Assembly (NCBI RefSeq): GCF_000264765.2
Contig: NZ_CP006664.1
Coordinates: 1,922,001 to 1,986,000, forward strand
DNA from: Edwardsiella anguillarum ET080813
GTDB taxonomy: Bacteria; Pseudomonadota; Gammaproteobacteria; Enterobacterales; Enterobacteriaceae
Direction of reading: 5' to 3'
DNA: 64,000 nucleotides
Shown: piece by piece, positions 52,297-64,000 of the stretch
Layout: each line of letters opens with the position of its first letter
How positions within the stretch are numbered: position 1 is the first letter of the stretch
Made by a program: the position numbers and the translations under genes
Notes under the pieces: generated by a model
Databases searched by the model: none
Seen by the model: only the letters and a program-made list of their open reading frames with translations
What the model was told of the DNA's origin: nothing

Positions 52297-53715
52297 ATGT
52301 CACTCAGTCGACGTCGGTTTATTCAGGCCTCCGGGCTGGCGCTGTGCGCCGGCGGACTGCCGCTACAGGCTCGGGCGAGTGGGGCACAGGCCGTGCTGCC
52401 GGTGCCGCCGTTGTTGGAATCACGCCGCGGTCAGCCGCTGTTTCTGTCGCTGGAGCGCACGCACTGGGCCTTCATGGGGGGGCGCAAAGTGGGCACCTGG
52501 GGCGTGAACGGCATGTATCTGGGGCCGACGGTCAGAGTGCACAGCGGTGACGATGTGAAGCTGATCTACAGCAATCGGTTGAGCGAGTCCGTGGCGATGG
52601 AGGTCGCCGGCCTGCTGGTGCCCGGTCCTCTGGCCGGGGGACCTGCGCGCCAGATGTCGCCCGGGGTCGACTGGTCTCCGGTTCTGCCCATTCGCCAGGC
52701 AGCGGCGACGCTGTGGTATCACGCGGATACCCCACGCCATATGGCGCCCCAGGTCTATAGTGGCCTGGCCGGCCTCTGGTTGGTGGAGGATCAATACAGC
52801 AAGAATGCACCGCTGCCGAATCACTATGGGGTGGATGATTTTCCGCTGATCCTGCAGGACAAGCGCCTGGATAACTTTGGGGTTCCCGAATACGATCCCC
52901 CCTCCTCCGGCGGCTTTCTGGGCGATACCCTGCTGGTCAATGGCGTGCAGGACCCCTATGTTGAGGTATCGCGCGGATGGGTACGTTTGCGCCTGCTCAA
53001 CGCCTCCAACGCGCGACGCTACCTGCTGCAGCTCTCCGATGGGCGTCCCTTCTTCGTGATCGCCAGCGATCAGGGGCTGCTGCCGGCGCCGCTGCAGGCC
53101 GATACCCTGCCGCTGGCACCGGGCGAGCGCCGGGAGGTGCTGATCGACATGAGCAAAGGCGAGGAGGTCGCTATCACGGCCGGCGAGGCCGCCGGGATAA
53201 TGGATCGCCTGCGCGGGCTGTTTGAACCGTCGTCGATGCTGGTGTCTACCCGGGTGTTGACCCTGCGTCCTACCGGTCTGCTGCCGCTGATGACCGATAC
53301 TCTGCCAGCGCGTCTGGCCGCCGATCCGCTGCCGGAGGGGGACGTCGTCAATAACCGCAGCATCATGCTGGGCAGCGCCTCCAGCCCGGGGATTAACGGG
53401 GCGCTGTGGGATCCTGGACGGATCGATGTCCAGGCGCGCCAAGGCACCTGGGAACGCTGGACGGTGCGTGCCGATACGCCGCAGTCTTTCTACATTCAGG
53501 GGGCCCAGTTCCTGGTGAAAAGCGTCAACAACGCGCCGCCGCTGGTGGAGGATCGCGGCTGGAAAGACAGCGTCTGGGTTGACGGCGACGTCTCGCTGCT
53601 GGTCTATTTCCCGCAGCCCTCATCCGAACACTTTCCGTTTCTGTTCTACAGCGGAACCCTGGAGCTGGCCGATCGCGGTAGCGTCGGCCAGATGGTGGTT
53701 CAGCCGGCCCAATAG
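52297..53715 (+). CDS. ftsP: Cell division protein FtsP (SufI)
   Basis: FtsP is a periplasmic multicopper-oxidase-like protein that stabilises the divisome under stress and is a classic Tat substrate. The 472-residue precursor has a twin-arginine signal SRRRFIQASGLALCAGG with cleavage expected near residue 27. Three cupredoxin-like domains follow. The His clusters of active copper oxidases (HxH) are missing, as in the E. coli protein, so it should not bind copper as an oxidase. Confidence 0.96.
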   Translation: MSLSRRRFIQASGLALCAGGLPLQARASGAQAVLPVPPLLESRRGQPLFLSLERTHWAFMGGRKVGTWGVNGMYLGPTVRVHSGDDVKLIYSNRLSESVAMEVAGLLVPGPLAGGPARQMSPGVDWSPVLPIRQAAATLWYHADTPRHMAPQVYSGLAGLWLVEDQYSKNAPLPNHYGVDDFPLILQDKRLDNFGVPEYDPPSSGGFLGDTLLVNGVQDPYVEVSRGWVRLRLLNASNARRYLLQLSDGRPFFVIASDQGLLPAPLQADTLPLAPGERREVLIDMSKGEEVAITAGEAAGIMDRLRGLFEPSSMLVSTRVLTLRPTGLLPLMTDTLPARLAADPLPEGDVVNNRSIMLGSASSPGINGALWDPGRIDVQARQGTWERWTVRADTPQSFYIQGAQFLVKSVNNAPPLVEDRGWKDSVWVDGDVSLLVYFPQPSSEHFPFLFYSGTLELADRGSVGQMVVQPAQ

Positions 53716-53725
53716 CGGTCGATCT

Positions 53726-53757
53726 CCCCCGCGGACGCGGTGCGCCGTCCGCGGGGG
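53726..53757. terminator. Long GC hairpin after ftsP
   Basis: CCCCCGCGGACG / CGTCCGCGGGGG form a 12-bp perfect stem with an 8-nt loop, 10 bp after ftsP. No T run follows, so it is either a Rho-assisted end or an mRNA stabiliser. Confidence 0.6.
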
Positions 53758-53861
53758 CGCCCATCGACGGCGCGCGCTTGCCGCCTGTGCGCCGGATCTG
53801 CCCCCTGCGCCATCGTGCACCGTTGACGATCCCTCTGCCATTCACCCTGTCCTCCGCTACA

Positions 53862-53874
53862 TGAAAAAGCCTCA
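53862..53874 (+). promoter_or_regulatory. Possible MetR site upstream of metH
   Basis: TGAA-AAAGC-CTCA matches the MetR consensus TGAA-N5-TTCA except for one base, 125 bp upstream of metH. MetR with homocysteine activates metH in E. coli. One mismatch in a short motif makes this weak evidence. Confidence 0.3.
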
Positions 53875-53998
53875 ACTGCCGCGCCGTCGCTATCCACTTC
53901 AGCTGTGCTAGGATGGAAAAAACGGCGGTTTTGCGGGTAAAACCGTCAGCGGGCTTATCGGGCAGCGTGCTGCCGACATGACGGGACAAGGAGTGAGT

Positions 53999-56900
53999 GT
54001 GAATACGACGCATGAACGGTTGCGCCGCCGGCTGGAGAAACGGATTTTAGTATTGGATGGCGGTATGGGAACCATGATCCAGCGCTACGGGCTGAGCGAA
54101 CAGGATTTCCGCGCCGAACGCTTTGCCGAGTGGCCCTGCGATCTGAAGGGAAACAACGATCTGCTGGCGCTGACCCGTCCCGATATCATCAGCGCGATTC
54201 ATTATGCCTACCTGGAGGCGGGCGCCGACATTCTGGAGACCAACACCTTCAACGCAACGCGCATCGCCATGGCGGATTACCGCATGGAGGAGCTAGCGCC
54301 AGAGATAAACTACCGGGCGGCCTGCCTTGCGCGGACCTGTGCCGATGAGTGGACGGCGCGCACGCCGCACCAGCCGCGCTTTGTGGCGGGTGTGCTGGGG
54401 CCGACCAACCGTACGGCGTCGATCTCGCCGGAGGTTAACGATCCCGCCTGTCGCAATATTACCTTCGATCAGCTGGTGGCGGCCTATCGCGAGTCGGCGC
54501 GGGCGCTGATTGAGGGGGGCGTCGATCTGCTGATGATCGAAACCGTCTTTGATACCCTGAATGCCAAGGCGGCGGTCTATGCGCTGGAGTGCGAGTTTGC
54601 CGCGCTGGGCGTTACGCTGCCGGTGATGATCTCCGGCACCATTACCGATGCCTCCGGGCGCACCCTGTCGGGGCAGACGACCGAGGCATTTTATAACGCC
54701 TTGCGCCACGCCCGTCCGCTCTCTTTCGGTCTGAACTGCGCTCTGGGGCCGGAGGATCTGCGCCAGTACGTGGCGGAGCTGTCCCGGGTTGCCGAGTGCC
54801 ATGTCAGCGCCCATCCCAACGCCGGGCTGCCCAATGCCTTTGGGGAGTATGATCTGTCGCCGCAGGCGATGGCGCAGCAGATTGCCGAATGGGCCCGCGC
54901 GGGCTACCTGAATATCGTCGGCGGCTGCTGCGGCACCACGCCGGAGCACATTGCCGCCATCAGCCGGGCGGTGCAGGGCATCGCGCCGCGCGTCCTTCCC
55001 GCGCTGCCGGTGGCCTGCCGTCTGTCTGGCCTGGAGCCGCTGACGATCGATGAAACGAGTCTGTTCGTCAACGTGGGCGAACGTACCAACGTGACCGGCT
55101 CAGCTAAGTTTAAGCGACTGATTAAAGAGAATAAATATGATGAGGCGCTGGACGTGGCGCGTCAGCAGGTGGCGAACGGCGCGCAGATTATCGATATCAA
55201 TATGGATGAGGGTATGCTGGATGCCGAGGCGGCGATGGTTCGCTTCCTCAACCTGATCGCCGGCGAGCCGGATATCGCCCGGGTGCCCCTGATGATCGAC
55301 TCCTCTCGCTGGTCGGTGATCGAGGCGGGGCTGAAGTGCATCCAGGGGAAAGGCATTGTCAACTCGCTCTCCCTCAAAGAGGGAGAGGCGAACTTTCTGC
55401 AGCACGCCCGTCAGGTGCGCCGCTTTGGCGCCGCGCTGGTGGTGATGGCCTTCGATGAGCAGGGGCAGGCGGATACCCGGGAGCGTAAGGTGGCCATCTG
55501 CCGTCGCGCCTATCAGCTGCTGACCGAGCGTATCGGTTTCCCGCCCGAAGACATCATCTTCGACCCCAATATTTTTGCCGTGGCCACCGGCATTGAAGAG
55601 CACAGTAACTATGCCGTCGATTTTATCGCAGCCTGTGCGGAGATTAAGGCGCTATTACCTCACGCCCTGATCTCTGGTGGGGTGTCGAACGTCTCTTTTT
55701 CTTTCCGCGGTAACGAGGCGGTGCGTGAGGCGATCCACGCGGTCTTTCTGTATCACGCGATTCGCCACGGCATGGACATGGGGATCGTTAACGCCGGACA
55801 GTTGGCTATCTATGACGACCTGCCGGACGATCTGCGTACGGCGGCCGAGGCGGTGATCCTGAACCGGGGACCCGATGCCACCGATCGCCTGCTGGCGCTG
55901 GCGGAGCGCTACCGCGACACGCAGGGCAGCGCGCAGGCGGAGGGGCCGCAGGCTGAGTGGCGCAGCTGGCCGGTGGCTCAGCGCCTGGAGTATGCCTTGG
56001 TCAAGGGCATCGGCGAGTTCATTGCGCAGGATACCGAGGCGGCGCGTCTGGAGGCCGATAGGCCGATTGCGGTGATCGAGGGGCCGCTGATGGCGGGGAT
56101 GAATCGGGTCGGCGATCTGTTTGGCGACGGTAAGATGTTTCTGCCGCAGGTGGTGAAATCGGCGCGTGTGATGAAACAGGCGGTGGCTTATCTGTCGCCG
56201 TTTATCGAGGCCAGCAAGCAGCGCGGCAGCAGCGCCGGTAAGGTGCTGCTGGCGACGGTGAAAGGCGACGTACACGACATCGGCAAGAACATCGTCGGCG
56301 TAGTGCTGCAGTGCAATAACTATGAAATTATCGATCTGGGGGTGATGGTGCCCGCCGAACGTATCCTGCGGGTGGCGCGCGAGGAGCGGGTCGATATCAT
56401 CGGGCTGTCGGGGCTGATCACCCCCTCCCTGGATGAAATGGTCAACGTGGCCAGCGAAATGGAGCGGCAGGGGTTCACGCTGCCGCTGCTGATCGGCGGG
56501 GCGACGACCTCCAAGGCGCATACGGCAGTGAAGATTGCCCCCGCCTACGGCGGGCCGACGGTCTATGTGCAGAATGCGTCGCGCACCGTCGGCGTAGTGG
56601 CAGCCCTCCTGTCGGAGGCGCAGCGAGGTCCGTTTATCGAGCGGACGCGCCGGGAGTACGATGCGGCGCGTGCCCAGCATGGTCGCCATTGGCGCACGCC
56701 GCCGGTGACGCTGGCACAGGCGCGCGCCAATGGCGTCGTCACCGACTGGTCCGCCTGTCCGCCCCCGGTGCCGCGGCGCTTAGGCGTGCAGACGGTGCAG
56801 CCGGGGATTGGGCGTCTGCGCGACTATATCGACTGGACGCCGTTTTTCCTCACCTGGTCATTGGCCGGGAAATACCCGCGTATCCTGCAGGATGAGGTGG

Positions 56901-57679
56901 TCGGCGAGGAGGCGCGGCGCCTGCTTGCGGATGCCAATGGGTTACTGGATACGCTGGAGGCGTCCGGCAGCCTGACGCCGCGCGGGGTGTTTGGCCTGTT
57001 CGCGGCAAACCGGCGGGGGGACGATGTGCTGATTTACCGCGACGAGAGCCGCCGCGAGGTGCTGGCCATCAGCCACCATCTGCGTCAGCAGAGCGATAAA
57101 AGCACGGGGCCCAACTACTGCCTGGCCGACTTTATCGCCGCGGCGGATGACGGTATCGCTGACTATATCGGTGCCTTTGCCGTGACCGGCGGGCTGGAGG
57201 AGGAGGCGCTGGCGCAGACCTTTGATGCGCAGCACGATGATTATCATAAAATCATGGTGAAGGCGTTAGCCGACCGTCTGGCGGAGGCCTTTGCCGAATA
57301 CCTGCATCAGCAGGTGCGCAAAGTGCACTGGGGCTATGCCGCCGATGAGGCGCTGGACAACGAGCAGCTGATCCGCGAAAACTATCGCGGCATTCGTCCG
57401 GCGCCGGGCTATCCGGCCTGTCCGGAGCACAGTGAAAAGGCCACGCTGTGGCGTCTTTTAGACGTCGAACGCCATACCGGCATGCGGTTGACGGAGTCTT
57501 ACGCGATGTGGCCGGGCGCCTCGGTGTCTGGCTGGTACTTCAGCCATCCCCACAGTAAGTACTTTGCCGTTGCGCGCGTGCAGCGCGATCAGGTGGCGGA
57601 CTATGCCGCGCGCAAAGGGATCCCGCTGGCGGAGGCCGAGCGTTGGCTGGCGCCCAATCTGGGCTATGAGGTGGAGTAA
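53999..57679 (+). CDS. metH: Cobalamin-dependent methionine synthase
   Basis: MetH transfers a methyl group from 5-methyl-THF to homocysteine through cobalamin. The 1,226-residue protein has all four modules in order: homocysteine domain with zinc Cys in FGLNCALG (near 247) and GGCCGTTP (near 310), pterin domain (about 355-620) with [11 protein letters not shown], cobalamin domain with the DxHxxG ligand [10 protein letters not shown] near 758, and the SAM-binding reactivation domain with [12 protein letters not shown]. The start is GTG 53999: AAGGAG lies 5 nt upstream and the N-terminus then aligns with E. coli MetH; ATG 53978 would place the ribosome-binding site inside the gene. Confidence 0.97.
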   Translation: MNTTHERLRRRLEKRILVLDGGMGTMIQRYGLSEQDFRAERFAEWPCDLKGNNDLLALTRPDIISAIHYAYLEAGADILETNTFNATRIAMADYRMEELAPEINYRAACLARTCADEWTARTPHQPRFVAGVLGPTNRTASISPEVNDPACRNITFDQLVAAYRESARALIEGGVDLLMIETVFDTLNAKAAVYALECEFAALGVTLPVMISGTITDASGRTLSGQTTEAFYNALRHARPLSFGLNCALGPEDLRQYVAELSRVAECHVSAHPNAGLPNAFGEYDLSPQAMAQQIAEWARAGYLNIVGGCCGTTPEHIAAISRAVQGIAPRVLPALPVACRLSGLEPLTIDETSLFVNVGERTNVTGSAKFKRLIKENKYDEALDVARQQVANGAQIIDINMDEGMLDAEAAMVRFLNLIAGEPDIARVPLMIDSSRWSVIEAGLKCIQGKGIVNSLSLKEGEANFLQHARQVRRFGAALVVMAFDEQGQADTRERKVAICRRAYQLLTERIGFPPEDIIFDPNIFAVATGIEEHSNYAVDFIAACAEIKALLPHALISGGVSNVSFSFRGNEAVREAIHAVFLYHAIRHGMDMGIVNAGQLAIYDDLPDDLRTAAEAVILNRGPDATDRLLALAERYRDTQGSAQAEGPQAEWRSWPVAQRLEYALVKGIGEFIAQDTEAARLEADRPIAVIEGPLMAGMNRVGDLFGDGKMFLPQVVKSARVMKQAVAYLSPFIEASKQRGSSAGKVLLATVKGDVHDIGKNIVGVVLQCNNYEIIDLGVMVPAERILRVAREERVDIIGLSGLITPSLDEMVNVASEMERQGFTLPLLIGGATTSKAHTAVKIAPAYGGPTVYVQNASRTVGVVAALLSEAQRGPFIERTRREYDAARAQHGRHWRTPPVTLAQARANGVVTDWSACPPPVPRRLGVQTVQPGIGRLRDYIDWTPFFLTWSLAGKYPRILQDEVVGEEARRLLADANGLLDTLEASGSLTPRGVFGLFAANRRGDDVLIYRDESRREVLAISHHLRQQSDKSTGPNYCLADFIAAADDGIADYIGAFAVTGGLEEEALAQTFDAQHDDYHKIMVKALADRLAEAFAEYLHQQVRKVHWGYAADEALDNEQLIRENYRGIRPAPGYPACPEHSEKATLWRLLDVERHTGMRLTESYAMWPGASVSGWYFSHPHSKYFAVARVQRDQVADYAARKGIPLAEAERWLAPNLGYEVE

Positions 57680-57685
57680 GCCCCC

Positions 57686-57715
57686 GCTTATCCGGCCCCG
57701 TGGGGCCGGATAAGC
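57686..57715. terminator. Bidirectional hairpin between metH and lysC
   Basis: GCTTATCCGGCCCC / GGGGCCGGATAAGC is a 14-bp perfect inverted repeat with only GT between the arms, in the 47-bp gap between the convergent genes. There is no T run on either side, so it probably protects or ends both mRNAs with help from Rho. Confidence 0.7.
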
Positions 57716-57726
57716 GTCCCACCGGG

Positions 57727-59076
57727 CTATTCGAACAGGCGTGCGTGCAGGGTGCGCACTACCGCATCGGCATCGCTGCCCGGCACCAGGAAGCACAGGT
57801 TATGGCTGCTGGCGCCGTAGCAGATCATGCGGATATTGAACGGCTCCATCGCGCCGAATACCCGGCGGCCAACGCCGCAGGCACTGCTGAGCTGGTTACC
57901 GATCAGCGCTACCAGCGCTAAATCTTCCTCAACCTCGACCCGGCACAGGGCGGAAAGCTCGGTCAGCAGGGCGCTGGTCAACAGGCTGGCGCCGCCGGTG
58001 CAAGAGCCGGTGGTATCCAGCGTCAGCGCGATACTAACCTCTGAGGTAGTGATCAGATCCACGGAGAGGCGGTGGCGGGCCAGAATACCGAACACCTCGG
58101 CCAGAAAGCCGCGGGCGTGCAGCATATTCAGACTGTGCAGCGTCAGCAGCGTCTGGTTGCGCCGCAGCGCCAGCGCGCGGAACAGCGGAGGCTGCGCGCT
58201 TTTATTGCATACTAGGGTGCCGCCGGCGCCGGGATCGCGGCTGGAGCCGACGAAGACCGGGATATCGCTGCGCACCGCCGGCAGTAGGGTGGCCGGGTGC
58301 AGTACCTTCGCACCGAAGGTCGCCATTTCGGCCGCCTCGGAAAAGGCGATCTCATCGATGCGCCGAGCGGCGGGAACGATGCGTGGATCGGTGGTATAGA
58401 TCCCCGGCACATCGGTCCAGATATCGACGCGCGCCGCGTCCAGCGCCTCGGCCAGCAAGGCGGCGGTATAGTCGCTGCCGCCCCGTCCCAGGGTCGTGGT
58501 GCGTCCTTTGCACTCGCTGCCGATAAACCCTTGGGTAATGATCAGGTGCTTGGTCAGGCGCGGCGCCAGAGACTGCTGCGCCAGCGCCTGCAGCTGTTCC
58601 CGATCCGGCTCGGCTTTGCCAAAGCGGTCATCGGTGCGCATGATCCTGCGGATATCAAACCACTCAACGCTGACGCCACGAACGCGCAGCAGCTCGCTGA
58701 ACAACAGCGTCGACATCAGTTCACCGTGGCTGACCAGCTCATCCGTCAGCGCCGCGGAGGTGGCCAGCGCCGCGGCTTCGGCCAGCATGGCGATATTTTC
58801 CAGCATGCGCTCAATTTCACTGCGTACCACGGCGCCGTCGGGGAGCGCAGCCAGGATCGCGTCGTGAATTCGGCGGATCTCGCCTATCAGGCGCAGCCGT
58901 TCTGCGTTCTCCTGACCCTCGGCCAGCGCAATGAGGTGGTTGGTGACGCCCGCGGCGGCCGAAAGCACCACCACGCGTACGGCGGGATTGGAGAGAATGA
59001 TGTCAGCGCAGCGCAGCATGGCGTCGGCGTCGGCTACGCTGGTGCCGCCAAACTTTGCAATGATTGTCTGTTGCAT
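57727..59076 (-). CDS. lysC: Lysine-sensitive aspartokinase III
   Basis: LysC phosphorylates aspartate, the first step toward lysine, threonine, methionine and diaminopimelate, and is inhibited by lysine. The 449 residues equal E. coli LysC. The kinase domain has KFGGTSVAD at 8-16, TDELVSHGELMS near 126 and GRGGSDYTAALLAEAL near 223, and two ACT domains fill the C-terminus (about 310-449). ATG 59076 was chosen because the CCCCTGACACGAGG leader before it is conserved with E. coli; a frame 16 codons longer is rejected. The leader carries a partial lysine riboswitch. Confidence 0.96.
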   Translation of the reverse strand: MQQTIIAKFGGTSVADADAMLRCADIILSNPAVRVVVLSAAAGVTNHLIALAEGQENAERLRLIGEIRRIHDAILAALPDGAVVRSEIERMLENIAMLAEAAALATSAALTDELVSHGELMSTLLFSELLRVRGVSVEWFDIRRIMRTDDRFGKAEPDREQLQALAQQSLAPRLTKHLIITQGFIGSECKGRTTTLGRGGSDYTAALLAEALDAARVDIWTDVPGIYTTDPRIVPAARRIDEIAFSEAAEMATFGAKVLHPATLLPAVRSDIPVFVGSSRDPGAGGTLVCNKSAQPPLFRALALRRNQTLLTLHSLNMLHARGFLAEVFGILARHRLSVDLITTSEVSIALTLDTTGSCTGGASLLTSALLTELSALCRVEVEEDLALVALIGNQLSSACGVGRRVFGAMEPFNIRMICYGASSHNLCFLVPGSDADAVVRTLHARLFE

Positions 59077-59174
59077 GTGATGCCTCGTGTCAGGGGCCGG
59101 TGTCCGTGTTGTCCGGCGGGTCATTCCATTAGCCCGGCGCCGGGCGCGCGCTAAACGGTACGGGGCGGCATACG

Positions 59175-59310
59175 CGCGCTCCGCAGGTACTCCACCTTAC
59201 CGCGCCTTCCACCGTGGCAGGGGTACGAGGTGACAGCCCAAGGGGGTGCCCAGATGGCCGCTGCGCGGTTGCCCGGCGAGCCGGGTCAGCTGGCGATGCC
59301 GGGGCCGGCG
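59175..59310 (-). promoter_or_regulatory. Partial lysine riboswitch (L box) in lysC leader
   Basis: On the minus strand the leader has GCATCGCC, then GGGCTGTCACC (59229-59239) and GGTGGAG (59190-59196), matching the P3, J4/5 and J5/1 parts of the E. coli lysC L box in the right order and spacing. The 5' core AGAGGCGC and the long P2 arm with its turn motifs are not found by eye. An 8-bp hairpin CCTGTACA/TGTACAGG (59336-59356) sits where they would be. It may be a degenerate or altered riboswitch. Confidence 0.55.
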
Positions 59311-59365
59311 TACCGCCACGATAGGCGCAGACAGGCCTGTACACGGGATGTACAGGGCATTTTTA

Positions 59366-59394
59366 GAAATAACGGCTTATGCCGGGTGTGTCAA
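59366..59394 (-). promoter_or_regulatory. Candidate lysC promoter
   Basis: A perfect -35 TTGACA (59389-59394) is followed after 17 bp by the weak -10 TATTTC (59366-59371). Transcription would begin just before the CCTGTACA hairpin, which limits how much leader can precede the riboswitch remnant. Confidence 0.4.
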
Positions 59395-61542
<2,148 letters not shown>

Positions 61543-61558
61543 CGCCGCGCAGCCAAAG

Positions 61559-61586
61559 AAAAACCCGGACTTGTCCGGGTTTTTTT
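61559..61586. terminator. Terminator between pgi and the DAACS symporter gene
   Basis: AAAAACCCGGAC-TT-GTCCGGGTTTTTTT is a stem with T and A runs on opposite sides, so it can stop both convergent genes. Confidence 0.93.
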
Positions 61587-61602
61587 ACGTCTGGCGCCGG
61601 CG

Positions 61603-62850
61603 TTACTCCGCCGTTTCCCATCGGCGCTGTAGCCACGCCTTACCCTCAACAAAGCGGGTGACCAGCATGGCGCAGACCGTATTGCCGGTGGAGTTCAGTA
61701 GGGTGGCCGGAATATCGATGATGGTGCTGATGATCATGATGGTGCCGACCAACTCCGGCGAAAAGCCGAACACGGCGCAGATCATCAGTTCGCCGGTCAT
61801 GCCGCCGCTGGGAATAGCCCCCATGACGGCGCCGACTAGGAACGCCACGCTGATGATGGCCGCGATGCTCATCGGATCGCTCATGTCGCGGCCGAACAGC
61901 GTGAACAGAAAGACGATCTTGATGATGCCGCCGATAACCGAGCCGTCCTTATGGGTGTTGGCACCCAGCGGGATCACCGTCTCGGCGATATCCGCCGGTA
62001 CGCCCATTTTCTTGCTGGCCACCAGGTTGACCGGAATGCAGGCGGCGCTGGAAGCGGTGGCGATGGCGGTGATGGCCGGTGTAAATACGTTGCCCCAGAA
62101 CAGGCGAACGGCGGGGCGCCCTCCGGCGATAAAGGCGTACAGCGTATTGGCGCCGAAGAAGTAGATCACCGTCAGCACCACGTACAGCAAGAAGGCATTC
62201 AGATAGCCGTGGATGATTTGCGGCCCCAGCGCGCCGACCGTGGCGGCGAAGTAGCAGCCCAGCCCCAGCGGCGCTGCGTACATAATGATCTTGACCATTC
62301 TCAGGATCACCGTGGTGCCGGCGCTGAGAAACTGGGCGACGGGACGGCCCTGCTCGCCGCTGAAGGCCGTAGCCAGGCCGAACAGGATAGAGAAGACGAT
62401 GAGCGGTAGCAGATTGGACTTAGTAAACAGCTGTAGAAAATCGGGTACGGTGAAGGTGGAGACGATCACCTCGCCCAGCCCCTTGCTCTGTTCCTGCGGC
62501 GCCGGAGGCAGGTGGGCTATCAGCGACTGAGTATCCACGTTGTGGAACGGGTTAAACAGATGGGTGGCGACAAAGCCGATCAGCGCGGCGAACAGGGCGG
62601 TGGCGATGAAAACCGAGAAGACCGTTCCCATTATTTTGCCCAGGCGCGACATCTGCCGCATGTCGGCGATAGAGGAGGCGATGCTGAGGAATACCAGCGG
62701 AACGATCACCACGAACATCAGGTTTAGGAACAGTTCGCCGATGGGTTGAACCAGGGTCGCCCGTTCGCCAAACAGGACGCCGGCCAGCCCGCCGAGGATA
62801 ATGCCCAGCAGCAGGCAGAGGGTAAACGTATAGTGTCGGAGTATATGCAT
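61603..62850 (-). CDS. Dicarboxylate/amino acid:cation symporter (DAACS family)
   Basis: This is a 415-residue inner-membrane carrier of the family that includes GltP, GltT and DctA. Visible family blocks are FLNLMFVVIVPLVFLSIASS (about 41-60), a serine-rich TASSAACIPVNL (near 270) in place of the usual STxSSE, and the unwound helix ANTHKDGSVIGG (near 303), where HKDGS replaces NLDGT. Another re-entrant motif is IPSGGMTGE. Those changes suggest a substrate different from glutamate; I cannot name it. It is distant from gltP at 41452. It lies between pgi and psiE, where E. coli has other genes (yjbEFGH). Confidence 0.85.
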   Translation of the reverse strand: MHILRHYTFTLCLLLGIILGGLAGVLFGERATLVQPIGELFLNLMFVVIVPLVFLSIASSIADMRQMSRLGKIMGTVFSVFIATALFAALIGFVATHLFNPFHNVDTQSLIAHLPPAPQEQSKGLGEVIVSTFTVPDFLQLFTKSNLLPLIVFSILFGLATAFSGEQGRPVAQFLSAGTTVILRMVKIIMYAAPLGLGCYFAATVGALGPQIIHGYLNAFLLYVVLTVIYFFGANTLYAFIAGGRPAVRLFWGNVFTPAITAIATASSAACIPVNLVASKKMGVPADIAETVIPLGANTHKDGSVIGGIIKIVFLFTLFGRDMSDPMSIAAIISVAFLVGAVMGAIPSGGMTGELMICAVFGFSPELVGTIMIISTIIDIPATLLNSTGNTVCAMLVTRFVEGKAWLQRRWETAE

Positions 62851-63084
62851 TGTGTGGGAATCTCAGTCGAGCCTTTTCTTGCTACCGCGCGGCGGCGGAG
62901 GGTGTGTTGATCCTGACGGATTATGCTCATTATCAGCCCTTGTCGCCGCCGGCGCCAAATTTGTGTGACGCTCGCCGCGCCGCACGCGACGCCGACGGGT
63001 TTTTTGGCGCAGGGGGATAGACGGCAAAACGGCAATATTGTTAACTAGCTCACATTATACAGCTATTACGCAAGGAGTTACTTT

Positions 63085-63492
63085 ATGCCGGGAACCGAGC
63101 GCGCAAACCGTGTCGCCACGGTATTGCAGTGGATACTGAATATCGGCCTGATGGCGCTGGCGGCGATTCTGGTGATCTTTCTGGCGAAGGAGACGTTCAC
63201 GCTGGCCGGGGTGCTGTTTGACGCCAACCAGAACGCGTCGACCTATATGCTGGTGGAAGGGATCGTGATCTATTTTCTGTACTTCGAGTTTATTGCATTG
63301 ATTGTTAAATATTTTCAATCAGGCTATCACTTTCCGCTGCGCTACTTTATCTATATCGGCATCACGGCGATCATCCGATTGATCATCGTCGATCACGAGA
63401 GCCCCAACGATACGCTGATCTATTCGTTCGCCATTTTGGTGCTGGTGATCGCGCTGTATCTAGCTAACACCGATCGTCTGAAGCGCGAATAG
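63085..63492 (+). CDS. psiE: Phosphate-starvation-inducible protein PsiE
   Basis: PsiE is a small inner-membrane protein induced by phosphate starvation in E. coli; its molecular role is unknown. The 135 residues, about the E. coli length (136), include four hydrophobic segments (about 13-33, 54-72, 81-95, 104-122). The block [20 protein letters not shown] at about 72-91 is strongly conserved with E. coli. It lies beside the mal operon as in E. coli, where xylE intervenes; xylE is absent here. Confidence 0.93.
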   Translation: MPGTERANRVATVLQWILNIGLMALAAILVIFLAKETFTLAGVLFDANQNASTYMLVEGIVIYFLYFEFIALIVKYFQSGYHFPLRYFIYIGITAIIRLIIVDHESPNDTLIYSFAILVLVIALYLANTDRLKRE

Positions 63493-63500
63493 AGGGGTAT

Positions 63501-63524
63501 AAAAAGGGCGGCCCGCAGGCCGCC
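63501..63524 (-). terminator. Terminator of the malEFG operon
   Basis: On the minus strand GGCGGCC-TGCG-GGCCGCC is followed by CTTTTT. It lies 45 bp after malG, between the convergent psiE and malG. Confidence 0.9.
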
Positions 63525-63568
63525 AGTTACGCACACAGGTTACTGCTTTTTTAAGGGTAACGCATAAA

Positions 63569-64000
63569 CTAGCCTTTCACGCCGCCGGCGGTCAGACCGC
63601 CCACCAGCCAACGCTGCGCCAGCAGGAAGACGGCGGTTATCGGCATCGCCGACAGCACCGCCGCCGCGGCAAAATCCCCCCACAGGTAGTTTTGCGGATT
63701 GAGATACTGCTGCATGCCGACCGCCAGCGTATAGGTATTGACGTCGCGCAGCAGCAGCGAGGCGACCGGCACCTCGGTGATGGCGGCGATAAAGGAGAGG
63801 ATGAACACCACCGCCAGTATCGGTACGGAAAGCGGCAGCAGCACCAGACGGAACGCCTGCCACGGCGTGGCGCCATCCAGCGCCGCCGCCTCCTCCAGCG
63901 AGCCGTCGATGGTTTCAAAGTAGCCCTTGATGGTCCAGACGTGCAGGGCGATGCCGCCCATATAGGCAAAGATGACGCCCCCCAGGGTATTTAGGCCGAG
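63569..64000 (-). CDS. malG: Maltose/maltodextrin ABC transporter permease MalG (3' part)
   Basis: MalG is one of two inner-membrane permease subunits of the MalFGK2 maltose importer. Only the last 143 residues are in the window; the gene continues past base 64000. The EAA loop that docks on the MalK ATPase is complete ([21 protein letters not shown]), followed by two membrane spans and the conserved end LTAGGVKG. Sequence is nearly identical to E. coli MalG here. Confidence 0.97.
   Translation of the reverse strand, partial: LGLNTLGGVIFAYMGGIALHVWTIKGYFETIDGSLEEAAALDGATPWQAFRLVLLPLSVPILAVVFILSFIAAITEVPVASLLLRDVNTYTLAVGMQQYLNPQNYLWGDFAAAAVLSAMPITAVFLLAQRWLVGGLTAGGVKG

Noticed and set aside
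58297..59154. A 285-codon plus-strand frame opposite lysC
   Set aside because: It is antisense to a well-defined aspartokinase gene and shows no domain.

Overview
The window is a 64 kb piece of a gammaproteobacterial chromosome. Gene content, gene order and protein sequences are those of the Enterobacterales. The 16S rRNA, and the pattern of retained and lost genes relative to Escherichia coli, point to a Hafniaceae-like genome, most probably Edwardsiella; this assignment is by recognition, not by a database search. Almost everything is core housekeeping DNA. I see no insertion sequence, prophage, CRISPR array or defence island.

Layout. 1-4635: an rRNA operon cut by the window edge (16S 3' part, tRNA-Glu, 23S, 5S). 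4952-7968: murB-birA, facing coaA. 8399-10174: tRNA-Thr, Tyr, Gly, Thr, then tuf. 10470-22606: secE-nusG, rplKA, rplJL-rpoBC, with ribosomal-protein leaders and an attenuator. 22687-25010: thiC with a TPP riboswitch and a relic of thiE. 25173-29641: nudC, hemE, nfi, yjaG, hupA, yjaH. 29676-32584: purHD with a PurR box. 32820-38157: a second, complete rRNA operon with P1, P2 and boxA. 38351-42774: satP and acs, then gltP. 42851-46948: tolC, nudF, a decayed yqiB, cpdA, yqiA. 47055-53715: parE, parC, plsC, ftsP. 53999-59076: metH facing lysC, with what looks like a damaged lysine riboswitch. 59893-64000: pgi, a DAACS-family symporter, psiE and the 3' part of malG.

The genes mostly serve translation and transcription (rRNA, tRNA, EF-Tu, ribosomal proteins, NusG, RNA polymerase), cell-wall and cofactor synthesis (MurB, BirA, CoaA, ThiC, HemE), purine synthesis, acetate uptake and activation (SatP with Acs), DNA topology (ParE/ParC, HU) and methionine/lysine metabolism.

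The most noteworthy signals are signs of decay and recombination rather than a new system. (1) A direct repeat of about 4.84 kb, offset by 33,522 bp, runs past both rRNA operons into flanking DNA; copy 1 carries the last codons of satP without the gene. (2) thiEFSGH and rsd are missing from their usual places, leaving a thiE C-terminal relic. (3) yqiB is a pseudogene. (4) The lysC leader keeps only the 3' half of a lysine riboswitch core. (5) The NudC Nudix box has Arg in place of its conserved Gly.
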